NCBI RefSeq assembly: GCF_003369565.1
Contig: NZ_PIOD01000008.1
Location: 124,001-188,000 of the forward strand
DNA from: Oceanobacillus chungangensis
GTDB lineage: Bacteria > Bacillota > Bacilli > Bacillales > Amphibacillaceae
DNA length: 64,000 nucleotides
Direction: 5' to 3'
Position 1 is the first letter of the stretch, and the number at the start of each line of letters is the position of its first letter. Shown here piece after piece: positions 53,755 through 62,870 of the stretch. The position numbers were made by a program, and so were the translations under genes. Under the pieces are notes generated by a model. It was not told where the DNA came from. It worked only from the letters and a program-made list of their open reading frames with translations, and made no database searches.

Positions 53755-55236
53755 ATGCACTACAATATCAATTGGTTTGAGAACCGAGTGAAGTTAACGC
53801 CACATGAAATCGCGATTATCGATTCAGATACAAATGATTCATGGACATATGAACAACTGCAGTATCGGGTCACTACAATAGTGAATTACTTCCACATGAA
53901 TGATGTGCGAAAAGGGGATCGAGTTGCAATCCTTGCGCTGAATCATATTAGCTATTTTGATTTCTTTTTTGCTGCGATGAAGGTTGGTGCTATCTTTGTC
54001 CCATTAAATTGGAGATTATCTGAAACTGAACTTGAATATATGATTCAAGATGCTGATCCAAAAATAATTGGAGTCGCTCCATCATTTGCAGGGAAAATAA
54101 ACGCACTTGCAATCAATGCTAGTTTAATCACCATTAGTCACAATCAATATATAAATCACTTACAAACTAAGCAAATCACAGTAAATACCATTCTAAATGA
54201 AGAAGATCCATTAGTGATGATATATACGGGGGGGACGACTGGGAAACCAAAAGGGGTTATTCTATCTCATCGGTCCATATTATGGAATGCCTTCAATACA
54301 ATTATAAGCTGGAACTTAAGTAGTGATGATACGACGCTTACCTGCCTGCCAATGTCCCATACTGGAGGATTAAATGTTTATACTTTACCACTCTTGCTAA
54401 TTGGTGGAAAGATTGTTATTGCTTCTGAATTTCATGCGGAGAAGGCTGTCCGAGATCTGCTTAAATATAAATGTACGGTCGTATTATTTGTTCCAACAAT
54501 GTATCACATGATTATTCAAACGAATGTATTTAAACAATCGTCTTTTCCTGACATGAAAGTGTTCGTCACAGGTGGGGCTCCATGTCCGCTTAACATCTAT
54601 AAGGAATTTTCCAAGAAAGGACTTAAATTTAAAGAAGGGTATGGGTTAACGGAGGCGGGGCCAAATAATTTCTATATTGATTCTAGTGTTGTAGGCTCTA
54701 AGTTAGGATCCGTCGGAAAACCTATGCTATTTAATGATATTAAAATAATTAATGAGCATGGAAAAACAGCGTCAATAAACGAGGTTGGGGAATTATTAAT
54801 TCGTGGAAATCACGCTTTTGAGTATTATTGGAAAAAACAAGAAGAGACGAAAAAAACGATTGTAGATGGCTGGATACACACAGGAGATCTTGCTAAGAAA
54901 GATCAAGATGGATATGTATATATTGTTGGCAGAAAGAAAGATATGATTATAACAGGTGGGGAGAATGTTTATCCATTAGAAATAGAACAGTGGCTTGAAG
55001 CCCATCCTAATATTGATGAAGCAGCTGTGATTGGTATGCCAGATGAAAAATGGGGAGAGGTTGTTACTGCATTTGTTGTTTTAATAAATGAAATGACAGA
55101 AGCAGAGCTGGAAGCCTATTGTAACCAAAAATTAACCCGGTATAAGGTACCGAAGAAGTTTTTCATTATTAAGGAGCTGCCGAAGACATCTATTGGGAAA
55201 ATAAATAAAGTTTCATTGCGAAAAATAGAAGTGTAG
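53755..55236 (+). CDS. Acyl-CoA synthetase (AMP-binding), second copy
   Basis: The 493-residue ligase has YTGGTTGKPKG near residue 160, GYGLTEAGPNN, TGDLAKKDQDGYVYIVGRKKDMI and the catalytic lysine in PKTSIGKINK. ATG 53755 has GGAGGGAGAAGAGG just upstream; the open frame begins 18 bp earlier within that purine tract. It has its own terminator-isolated promoter with the BTAD-type repeats. It is similar to the ligase at 42804 but clearly diverged. Confidence 0.92.
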   Translation: MHYNINWFENRVKLTPHEIAIIDSDTNDSWTYEQLQYRVTTIVNYFHMNDVRKGDRVAILALNHISYFDFFFAAMKVGAIFVPLNWRLSETELEYMIQDADPKIIGVAPSFAGKINALAINASLITISHNQYINHLQTKQITVNTILNEEDPLVMIYTGGTTGKPKGVILSHRSILWNAFNTIISWNLSSDDTTLTCLPMSHTGGLNVYTLPLLLIGGKIVIASEFHAEKAVRDLLKYKCTVVLFVPTMYHMIIQTNVFKQSSFPDMKVFVTGGAPCPLNIYKEFSKKGLKFKEGYGLTEAGPNNFYIDSSVVGSKLGSVGKPMLFNDIKIINEHGKTASINEVGELLIRGNHAFEYYWKKQEETKKTIVDGWIHTGDLAKKDQDGYVYIVGRKKDMIITGGENVYPLEIEQWLEAHPNIDEAAVIGMPDEKWGEVVTAFVVLINEMTEAELEAYCNQKLTRYKVPKKFFIIKELPKTSIGKINKVSLRKIEV

Positions 55237-55237
55237 T

Positions 55238-55258
55238 AATGCACACTAAGCATTTTTT
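55238..55258 (+). terminator. Weak terminator after the second ligase gene
   Basis: A short ATGC / GCAT stem is followed by six T. Confidence 0.35.
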
Positions 55259-55297
55259 GTAGAAAATCTGGAGCGAGCATAAAGGTAATTTGGTCAG

Positions 55298-55310
55298 AAT
55301 CCGAACATTA
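55298..55310 (+). promoter_or_regulatory. PurR operator (PurBox) upstream of the purine operon
   Basis: AATCCGAACATTA fits the CCGAAC-based PurBox and lies 33 bp before the -35 box. The expected inverted second box is degenerate; a palindrome AAATCGTACGATTT at 55325-55338 stands where it should be. Confidence 0.6.
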
Positions 55311-55342
55311 AGCAAATTTAATATTAAATCGTACGATTTTTA

Positions 55343-55372
55343 TTGACAGTGCTACTTTGAGTTTGTTATGCT
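55343..55372 (+). promoter_or_regulatory. Promoter of the purine operon
   Basis: TTGACA at 55343-55348 and an extended -10 (TGTTATGCT, hexamer 55367-55372), 18-bp spacer. Confidence 0.65.
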
Positions 55373-55395
55373 TAACACGACAAAAGAATACGGAA

Positions 55396-55475
55396 AACAC
55401 CTCATATATACTAAGGATATGGCTTAGAGTCTCTACCTAGCACCGTAAATGCTAGACTATGGGGAAGATGAGTCA
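55396..55475 (+). promoter_or_regulatory. Guanine riboswitch aptamer upstream of purE
   Basis: ATATGGCTTAG, GTCTCTACC, CCGTAAA and GACTATGG are in aptamer order, with P3 CTAGCA / TGCTAG. The core differs from the usual GTTTCTACC by one base (U to C). By the numbering I recall for the xpt aptamer this is position 48, a flipped-out base. The C in GACTAT indicates guanine. Confidence 0.9.
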
Positions 55476-55505
55476 TTGCCCGTTACAATGATCTGTTTTT
55501 ACATT

Positions 55506-55558
55506 GAAGTTTATTCATCTTCTCATAGTATTTGAGGAAGAAGAATGAACTTTTTTAT
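55506..55558 (+). terminator. Riboswitch-controlled terminator before purE
   Basis: AAGTTTATTCATCTTCTC pairs with GAGGAAGAAGAATGAACTT (bulges), followed by six T. It lies about 30 nt after the aptamer. Confidence 0.7.
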
Positions 55559-55653
55559 TTTGTAGCAAATATGGGGACAGTGATCTCCATCTGCACCTTG
55601 GTTAAACGAAGTGTAAGTTATCTAAAATTTTCAAAAAGAGAAAGAGGGATCTC

Positions 55654-56145
55654 ATGGCACAGGTTGGCGTAATAATGGGAAGTATTTCGGACTGGGAAAC
55701 GATGCAGCATACATGTGAGGTACTTGAGGAATTAAACATTACTTATGAAAAAGATGTCATTTCCGCACATCGCACACCAGATGATATGTTTACGTATGCG
55801 AAGTCAGCTCGAGATCGTGGCTTGAAGGTTATTATTGCTGGAGCTGGTGGTGCTGCACATTTACCAGGTATGGTTGCATCGCAAACAACACTGCCAGTAA
55901 TTGGTATTCCTGTACAATCGAAAGCTTTGAATGGATTGGATTCCTTATTATCAATTGTGCAAATGCCTGGTGGTGTCCCAACTGCGACCGTTGCAATCGG
56001 CAAGGCGGGAGCTACCAATGCTGGAATTCTAGCAGCACAAATAATTGGTGCATTTGACGAAACAGTTGCAGAAAGACTAATAAACTATCGGAAAAAAATG
56101 CAGGAAAAAGTGACAGAAATGAGGGACGAACTTGCTAGAAAATAA
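55654..56145 (+). CDS. purE: N5-carboxyaminoimidazole ribonucleotide mutase
   Basis: The 163-residue class I PurE converts N5-CAIR to CAIR. It has [21 protein letters not shown] with the catalytic His, [11 protein letters not shown] and the [13 protein letters not shown] segment. It is the first gene of the purine operon and overlaps purK by 14 bases. Confidence 0.97.
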   Translation: MAQVGVIMGSISDWETMQHTCEVLEELNITYEKDVISAHRTPDDMFTYAKSARDRGLKVIIAGAGGAAHLPGMVASQTTLPVIGIPVQSKALNGLDSLLSIVQMPGGVPTATVAIGKAGATNAGILAAQIIGAFDETVAERLINYRKKMQEKVTEMRDELARK

Positions 56146-57262
56146 CGTTATACTCCCACCACAAACGATCGGCATCATTGGCGGCGGACAACTCGGAAGA
56201 ATGATGGCAATCGCCGCTAGATATATGGGATATAAGATTGCGGTATTAGATCCAACACCAAATTGCCCGGCAGCTCAGGTTGCAGATAAGCAGATTGTTG
56301 CGGCATATGATGACATGAGTGCAATTAAAGAATTAACGATAATCAGTGATGTTGTTACCTATGAATTTGAAAATGTCGATCTAGAAGCTGCGAGATTCAT
56401 AGAAGCAGAGGGTAAATTACCACAAGGAGCTTTAGCACTAGAAATTACACAGAACAGGGAAAAAGAAAAACACTTAATGAAGGATGCTGGTTTACCAATT
56501 CCGTCATTTACGATTGTAACGAGTGGAAAAGAATGTGAAACAGCTTTAGAAAATATTACATTTCCTGCAGTGATCAAAACCTGTCGTGGCGGTTACGATG
56601 GGAAGGGGCAAATAAAATTAGTATCAAAAGACGACATATCGCAAGCAATCGATTTTGCTGAAAAGAACAAGCACTGCATTATCGAACAATGGATTACATT
56701 TAATCAAGAGATTTCCGTCATTTTTACAAGAACAACTGAGGGTCAAATTGAGTTTTTCCCGATTGCAGAAAATGAACATCGTGACCATATTCTATATAAA
56801 ACGACGGTGCCGGCAAGTATTAGTGAAACAGTTAGTACACAAGCATATGAAGCAGCAACGATTCTAGCAGATAAGATGAATATCGTTGGTACGTTCACGA
56901 TTGAAATGTTTGTTAAAGATAATGAGATTTATTTGAATGAGATGGCCCCTCGGCCACATAATTCGGGCCATTATACGATAGAGGCATGTAACATTTCACA
57001 ATTTACTCAGCATATCCGAGCACTTTGTGGATTACAGCTGGCAGTGATTGAGCTCCTTCAGCCTTCCATCATGATAAATATTTTAGGTGACGCGATGGAA
57101 GCAGTTATACATGCAATGCCCGATGCGAAAGATGGTTTCATTCACCTTTATGGGAAAGACGAAGCGAAAACCAAGCGGAAGATGGGACATATCACGTTTA
57201 TTGGCAAAACAAAAGAAATATTAGATACGCAGGTACAGCATTTCGAAGCAGGCCTATCGTAA
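56132..57262 (+). CDS. purK: N5-carboxyaminoimidazole ribonucleotide synthase
   Basis: The 376-residue ATP-grasp enzyme makes N5-CAIR from AIR, bicarbonate and ATP. It has [29 protein letters not shown] and [17 protein letters not shown]. The start is TTG 56132 inside purE. In B. subtilis the next gene is purB; here purL follows after 41 bp. Confidence 0.96.
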   Translation: MLENNVILPPQTIGIIGGGQLGRMMAIAARYMGYKIAVLDPTPNCPAAQVADKQIVAAYDDMSAIKELTIISDVVTYEFENVDLEAARFIEAEGKLPQGALALEITQNREKEKHLMKDAGLPIPSFTIVTSGKECETALENITFPAVIKTCRGGYDGKGQIKLVSKDDISQAIDFAEKNKHCIIEQWITFNQEISVIFTRTTEGQIEFFPIAENEHRDHILYKTTVPASISETVSTQAYEAATILADKMNIVGTFTIEMFVKDNEIYLNEMAPRPHNSGHYTIEACNISQFTQHIRALCGLQLAVIELLQPSIMINILGDAMEAVIHAMPDAKDGFIHLYGKDEAKTKRKMGHITFIGKTKEILDTQVQHFEAGLS

Positions 57263-57303
57263 TTAGAGAAAAATAATAATTCAATTTTTGGAGGGAACCA
57301 TTG

Positions 57304-59529
57304 ATGTCACAACATAAAATTAGTCCAGGTCAAATTGAAAACGAGAAGATTTATAGAGAAATGGGATTGACAGACCAGGAGTATGAAATGGCAAAAGAAG
57401 CTTTAAAGCGCCAACCAAACTATACGGAAACAGGAATTTTCTCCGTTATGTGGTCTGAGCATTGCAGCTATAAAACCTCGAAACCATTACTTAAGAAGTT
57501 CCCTACAAAAGGTGAACATGTATTACAGGGACCTGGCGAAGGTGCTGGAGTTGTCGATATTGGTGATAATCAAGCAGTTGTTTTCAAAATTGAAAGCCAT
57601 AATAGTCCATCCGCGGTTGAACCATTTGAAGGTGCTGCAACAGGTGTTGGGGGAATCGTTCGTGATGTGTTCTCAATGGGTGCGAAACCAATTGCTGCAC
57701 TGAACTCATTACGTTTTGGAAATTTAGATAATGACAATACAAAAATGCTGTTCTCAGAAGTTGTTCGAGGAATTGCTAGTTATGGAAATGTAATTGAAGT
57801 TCCAACAGTTGGTGGTGAAGTTCAGTTCGATGCACAATATGAAGGAAATCCACTTGTAAATGCGATGATTGTTGGACTCGTTAATCATGATGACGTGCAA
57901 AAAGGAATTGCTGCAGGTGTAGGTAATACAGTCATTTATGCTGGTGGAGATACAGGAAAAGATGGTATTCACGGTGCAACTTTCTCTTCTGATGTTGTTG
58001 ATGGCGGGCAAGAGGGGAATTCTTCTGCAGTAGCAATTGGTGATCCACATATCGGTAAGAAGCTAATCGCAGCATGTTTAGATGTTATCCATTCCGATGC
58101 ATTAGTAGGAATTCAGGATATGGGAGCGGCCGGATTAACCTCATCAGCAAGTGAAATGGCAGCAAAAGCGGGAACAGGAATTGAAATGAATCTCGATCTA
58201 GTACCACAACGTGAAGCAGGAATGAATGCATACGAAATTATGCTATCTGAATCACAGGAGCGGATGCTACTTGTCGTTAAAAAAGGGCAAGAACAAGAAA
58301 TCTTAGATATTTTTGCGAAGCATGATGTGGATGCAGCAGTTGTCGGTGAAGTAATTGAGGATAAGGCATTCCGAATTAAGCAGCATGGGGAGCTTGTAGT
58401 AGATATCCCTGTAACTGCGCTAACTGACGATGCACCTGTATATCATTTGCCATCCCAAGAAGCGGCATATTACAAGGAGTTCCAAGCAATCGAGAATACA
58501 GTGCCACAAGTTGATGACCATCAGAAAATGCTGCGAAACTTATTACAGCAACCAACGATTGCAAATAAGGAATGGGCATACAAGCAATATGATTCTAAAG
58601 CTCAAGGAAACACGATTGCTGGTCCAGGATCTGACGCGGCAATTGTAAGGATTGAAGGAACAAATAAAGCAATTGCCATGACGACGGATTGTAATTCCCG
58701 TTACATTTACTTAGACCCTGAGGTTGGCGGGAAGATTGCAGTTGCTGAGGCTGCTCGAAATCTAGTTTGCTCTGGTGCAAAGCCATTAGCGATTACGGAT
58801 GGTTTAAACTATGGAAACCCAACAAATCCAGAAGTGTTTTGGCAAATGGAGAAGAGTATCGATGGTATCAGTGCTGCATGTTTAGCACTAGAAACACCTG
58901 TTATTAGTGGAAATGTTTCCCTTTATAATCAATCAAAAGAAGAAGCAATCTTACCAACGCCAATCATTGGTATGGTCGGAATAGTTGAAAATACAGAGTA
59001 TGTAACAGCAAATCATTTCCAACAAGATGGTGACCTTGTTTACTTAATCGGTGATACACTTCCTGAATTTGGTGGAAGTGAATTGCAAAATGTTGTAGAA
59101 GGAAATTACGCTGGGAAGGCTCCAGTAATCGATCTGCAAGTGGAAGCGAATCGTCAACAACTGCTAAGCAATGCAATTCAGCAGGGAATCGTACAGTCTG
59201 CGCATGATTTATCTGAGGGTGGATTAGCGGTAGCATTGGCTGAGAGTACATTTAAAGGCCAAGATTTAGGTGTCCAAGTAAGTCTTACAGGTGACGCTAC
59301 AGTAGCTTTATTTAGTGAATCACAATCCCGATTTTTAGTAACTGTAAAAGAAGAAAATAAAGCGAAATTTGTTAATCTAATTAGTGATGCTAATCAAATT
59401 GGTATTGTTACCGGCGATGGTAATTTATCAGTTCATGTAAATGAAGAAGTAGTGATTGAGGAAAAGGTTGCAGATCTTCAAAAACTTTGGAATGAAGCGA
59501 TCCCGAATTTAGTAGCAGCAAAGAATTAA
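57304..59529 (+). CDS. purL: Phosphoribosylformylglycinamidine synthase, large subunit
   Basis: The 741-residue small-type PurL uses FGAR, ATP and ammonia to make FGAM. It has [41 protein letters not shown], a second AIRS-like half and [16 protein letters not shown]. This type normally works with PurS and PurQ, which deliver ammonia from glutamine; neither gene is present in the operon here. ATG 57304 has GGAGGG seven bases upstream. The gene itself looks intact. Confidence 0.96.
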   Translation: MSQHKISPGQIENEKIYREMGLTDQEYEMAKEALKRQPNYTETGIFSVMWSEHCSYKTSKPLLKKFPTKGEHVLQGPGEGAGVVDIGDNQAVVFKIESHNSPSAVEPFEGAATGVGGIVRDVFSMGAKPIAALNSLRFGNLDNDNTKMLFSEVVRGIASYGNVIEVPTVGGEVQFDAQYEGNPLVNAMIVGLVNHDDVQKGIAAGVGNTVIYAGGDTGKDGIHGATFSSDVVDGGQEGNSSAVAIGDPHIGKKLIAACLDVIHSDALVGIQDMGAAGLTSSASEMAAKAGTGIEMNLDLVPQREAGMNAYEIMLSESQERMLLVVKKGQEQEILDIFAKHDVDAAVVGEVIEDKAFRIKQHGELVVDIPVTALTDDAPVYHLPSQEAAYYKEFQAIENTVPQVDDHQKMLRNLLQQPTIANKEWAYKQYDSKAQGNTIAGPGSDAAIVRIEGTNKAIAMTTDCNSRYIYLDPEVGGKIAVAEAARNLVCSGAKPLAITDGLNYGNPTNPEVFWQMEKSIDGISAACLALETPVISGNVSLYNQSKEEAILPTPIIGMVGIVENTEYVTANHFQQDGDLVYLIGDTLPEFGGSELQNVVEGNYAGKAPVIDLQVEANRQQLLSNAIQQGIVQSAHDLSEGGLAVALAESTFKGQDLGVQVSLTGDATVALFSESQSRFLVTVKEENKAKFVNLISDANQIGIVTGDGNLSVHVNEEVVIEEKVADLQKLWNEAIPNLVAAKN

Positions 59530-59619
59530 TTGGAATAACCAGGCTATATTAGCTCCTTAACATTGGATAAAGACTCCAGAGCGGTGGGCCTGTAAATCTG
59601 GGGAAAAGAGGAGTGCATT

Positions 59620-60990
59620 ATGTTTGGAATTTGGGGGCATGAAAAAGCAGCCGAGCTAACGTACTATGGATTACATTCCCTCCAGCATCGTGGGCAAGAG
59701 GGAGCCGGAATCGTTGTTAGTAATGGGAAGAAATTAGAACTTCATAAGGATACGGGATTAGTCAATGATGTTTTCACGCGTGCGAATTTCCCTGAACTCT
59801 TAGGAAATGCTGCAATTGGTCATGTTCGTTATTCCACCAATGGGGCAAAGGGAATTGATAATGTTCAACCATTATTATTCCGGTCGCAAACGGGAAGTAT
59901 GGCTCTAGCATTAGATGGGAACATCATAAACGGACAAAAGCTTCGAGGAGAGCTTGAGGACGAGGGGAGTATTCTACAAACTTCATCAGATACGGAACTC
60001 CTTGCACATTTAATTAGAAGGAAAGGCCATGAAGTCAATGAGGAAACAATCGCAAGTGCATTACAGCAATTTGTTGGTGCCTATGCATATTTGATTATTA
60101 AGGAAGATAAAATGTATGCTGCCCTTGATTCCTCTGGCATTCGTGCATTATCGATTGGCAGATTAGGAGATTCCTATGTTGTAGCATCAGAAACCTGTGC
60201 ATTTGATCAAATCGGTGCAACGTTCGAAAGAGAAGTTATGCCAGGTGAACTTGTTACAATTAGTGATGAAGGAATAAAATCCACAAGATTTTCCATTCGC
60301 GAGCCACGGAAAATGTGTGCGATGGAATATGTTTACCTATCTCGGCCTGATAGCGACGTTAATTATGTGAATGTTCATGCATCACGGAAGCGTATGGGCA
60401 AGGAATTAGCAAAGGAAGCTCCAGCTGATGCAGACATCGTAATCGGTGTACCAGATTCCAGTATTTCAGCTGCAATTGGTTATGCAGAACAAAGTGGCCT
60501 ACCTTATGAAATGGGGATAATTAAAAATCGTTATGTCGGTCGGACATTTATCCAACCATCACAGGAGTTACGTGAACAAGGGGTACGAATGAAGCTAGCA
60601 CCTGTTCGTGGAATTGTCGAAGGGAAACGAATCATTATGATCGATGATTCAATTGTACGAGGAACGACAAGTAAGCGAATCGTTCAGATGCTAAAAGATG
60701 CCGGAGCAAAAGAGGTGCATGTTCGCATTGCCTCACCGTCGATACAGCATCCATGTCATTACGGGATTGATATGTCAACAAAAGAAGAATTAATAGCGGC
60801 CAATAACACGGAAGAAGAAATAGCAGAAATCATTGGTGCAGATAGCTTAGCATATTTATCCGATAAAGGACTTGAAGAGGCCATTGTCAAAGATAAAACG
60901 ATTAATCAAGGAGTATGCATGGCATGTATGACAGGGAAATATCCTGTCATGGAAAATGAGAAAATGGATTGTAAATTCACAACGCATTAA
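59620..60990 (+). CDS. purF: Amidophosphoribosyltransferase lacking the catalytic N-terminal cysteine
   Basis: PurF makes phosphoribosylamine from PRPP and glutamine. This 456-residue form starts at ATG 59620 with GAGGAG six bases upstream. In frame before it stand TGC (59614-59616, the usual Cys1) and a TAA at 59593-59595, with no start codon between them, so Cys1 is not translated. The Gly after Cys1 is Ile, and the oxyanion Asn101 (HNGN in relatives) is Asp in ALDGN. By contrast the phosphoribosyltransferase motif IMIDDSIVRGTTS and four cysteines fitting the iron-sulfur cluster ligands are intact. It may be ammonia-dependent only. A sequencing error would not explain all changes. Confidence 0.9.
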   Translation: MFGIWGHEKAAELTYYGLHSLQHRGQEGAGIVVSNGKKLELHKDTGLVNDVFTRANFPELLGNAAIGHVRYSTNGAKGIDNVQPLLFRSQTGSMALALDGNIINGQKLRGELEDEGSILQTSSDTELLAHLIRRKGHEVNEETIASALQQFVGAYAYLIIKEDKMYAALDSSGIRALSIGRLGDSYVVASETCAFDQIGATFEREVMPGELVTISDEGIKSTRFSIREPRKMCAMEYVYLSRPDSDVNYVNVHASRKRMGKELAKEAPADADIVIGVPDSSISAAIGYAEQSGLPYEMGIIKNRYVGRTFIQPSQELREQGVRMKLAPVRGIVEGKRIIMIDDSIVRGTTSKRIVQMLKDAGAKEVHVRIASPSIQHPCHYGIDMSTKEELIAANNTEEEIAEIIGADSLAYLSDKGLEEAIVKDKTINQGVCMACMTGKYPVMENEKMDCKFTTH

Positions 60991-61009
60991 GGTGAGAAAA
61001 CGGTGTGAA

Positions 61010-61215
61010 TCGGAGCGAGTGCTCGTGAATTCAAATAAGCGCTCCAAATAGGTCAGTGATGCTCTGGAAATCGAATAAGCGCTCCAAATAGGTCAGTGAT
61101 CGCTCTAGAAATCGAATAAGCGCTCCAACAAGGCCCTTGATCGCTCTGGAAATCGAATGAGAGCTCATACTAGGTCAGTGACCGCTCGGAAAATCGAATA
61201 AGCGCTCCACTCCAC
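61010..61215. repeat. Five tandem 40-bp AGCGCTCC repeats between purF and purM
   Basis: Units read roughly GTGATCGCTCTGGAAATCGA + ATAAGCGCTCCAAATAGGTCA with small changes. They start near 61016, 61056, 61097, 61138 and 61179. They stretch the purF-purM gap to about 286 bp inside an operon. The unit contains GAGCGCTC-like palindromes that could pair between units. Confidence 0.8.
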
Positions 61216-61276
61216 TCATAAATTATTCACCTAACCACAAAAGCAATAACATTAGAAGAGGATGTGTCATCGTATC

Positions 61277-62296
61277 ATGTCAGATGTATATAAAAATGCT
61301 GGGGTAGATGTAGAAAAGGGTTATGAAGCAGTTGAACGGATGAAAAAGCATATTGCCAAAACCACTCGCCCTGAAGTATTAGGCGGTATTGGTTCCTTTG
61401 CGGGACTGTTTGATTTAACCAATTTTAATTATAAAGAACCTGTAATGGTTTCTGGCACAGATGGCGTGGGAACAAAGCTGAAGCTTGCATTTAAATTAGA
61501 TAAGCATGATTCTGTTGGTATCGATCTTGTCGCAATGTGTGCGAATGATATTATTGCCCAAGGTGCTAAAGTTCTGTTTTTCCTCGACTATATTGCATGT
61601 GGGAAAAATGAACCTGAGCGAATTGAACAAATCGTTGCTGGTGTTGCAGCTGGATGTGTTGATGCAGGTGCAGCGTTAATTGGCGGAGAAACGGCAGAAA
61701 TGCCAGGAATGTATCAGGACGATGAATATGATCTGGCAGGCTTTGTTGTTGGAATTGCCGAAAAATCAAAGCTGATTACAGGGGAATCGATTCAAGCAGG
61801 TGATGTAGTGATTGGTCTAGCTTCAAGTGGGGTTCACTCTAATGGTTACTCACTTGTTCGAAAAGTTACCAAGGAGCTTGATTTGAATAAAACCTATGAA
61901 GGATTGTCTCAATCACTTGGCGAGACATTACTAACACCAACGAAAATTTATGCGAAACCAGTATCTGCAGCTTTAGAAAAGATAGAAATAAAAGGTATTT
62001 CACATATTACTGGCGGAGGTTTTTATGAAAACTTCCCACGGATGATGCCCGCAGGACTAGGTGTAGAAATTGAAAAAAATAGTTGGGATATCCCAGAGAT
62101 TTTCCCATTCTTACAAGAGAAAGGCGCGATACCGGAGAAAGAAATGTACGGCGTGTTTAATATGGGGATTGGTATGGCGCTAGTTGTGACAGAAAAAGAT
62201 GTTGACAGCACAATCGCTATTCTTGAAGAACAAGGGGAAAAAGCAACTGTAATTGGTAAGATCGTCGCAAATGAAGGGGTGCATTTCACATCATGA
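61277..62296 (+). CDS. purM: Phosphoribosylformylglycinamidine cyclo-ligase
   Basis: The 339-residue PurM closes FGAM to AIR with ATP. It has [49 protein letters not shown] and [17 protein letters not shown] 61277 matches the family N-terminus (MSxxYKNAGVD); an in-frame ATG 61262 sits too close to GAGG. The stop overlaps purN by four bases. Confidence 0.96.
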   Translation: MSDVYKNAGVDVEKGYEAVERMKKHIAKTTRPEVLGGIGSFAGLFDLTNFNYKEPVMVSGTDGVGTKLKLAFKLDKHDSVGIDLVAMCANDIIAQGAKVLFFLDYIACGKNEPERIEQIVAGVAAGCVDAGAALIGGETAEMPGMYQDDEYDLAGFVVGIAEKSKLITGESIQAGDVVIGLASSGVHSNGYSLVRKVTKELDLNKTYEGLSQSLGETLLTPTKIYAKPVSAALEKIEIKGISHITGGGFYENFPRMMPAGLGVEIEKNSWDIPEIFPFLQEKGAIPEKEMYGVFNMGIGMALVVTEKDVDSTIAILEEQGEKATVIGKIVANEGVHFTS

Positions 62297-62865
62297 GCAA
62301 GCTAAAAGCAGCGGTATTTGCATCTGGGGCAGGGAGTAATTTTCAAGCAATAATTGAAAAGAGAGATTTAGCTTGTGAAATTGCCTTACTTATTTGTGAC
62401 AAGCAAAATGCCGGTGTGATTGAGATAGCGAAGAAACATCAGATTCCGACATTCATTTTTAGTGCAAAAGAATTTGCATCAAAGCAAGCATTTGAGGAAA
62501 AAATCGTTTCCGAACTAAGAAAAATAGAAGTATCGTGGATTTTCCTTGCAGGCTATATGCGGATTGTTGGTTCGACATTATTACAAGCATTTCCAGGGAA
62601 AATAGTAAACATTCATCCATCATTTTTGCCGAATTTTCCTGGAAAGGATGCAATTGAGCAAGCATATCAAGCGGGGGTCAATACTACAGGCGTAACGGTA
62701 CATTATATTGATGAGGGAATTGATACGGGACCAATTATTGCTCAGGAATCGGTAGCTATTTATAGTGAAGATACAGAAGAGACATTGAAAAAGAGAATTC
62801 AAGAAGTAGAGCATGAATTATATCCAAACGTAATTAATCAACTTTTACAACAAAGTGAGGGCTAA
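62293..62865 (+). CDS. purN: Phosphoribosylglycinamide formyltransferase
   Basis: The 190-residue PurN uses 10-formyltetrahydrofolate to formylate GAR. It has [40 protein letters not shown] with the catalytic Asn and His, and [13 protein letters not shown]. It overlaps purM and is followed five bases later by purH. Confidence 0.96.
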   Translation: MSKLKAAVFASGAGSNFQAIIEKRDLACEIALLICDKQNAGVIEIAKKHQIPTFIFSAKEFASKQAFEEKIVSELRKIEVSWIFLAGYMRIVGSTLLQAFPGKIVNIHPSFLPNFPGKDAIEQAYQAGVNTTGVTVHYIDEGIDTGPIIAQESVAIYSEDTEETLKKRIQEVEHELYPNVINQLLQQSEG

Positions 62866-62870
62866 AAATA

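Noticed and set aside
59593-59616. Simple sequencing error as the sole cause of the short purF
   Set aside because: One base change would restore a propeptide start, but the loss of Gly2 and the Asn101 to Asp change are independent and also affect the glutaminase site.
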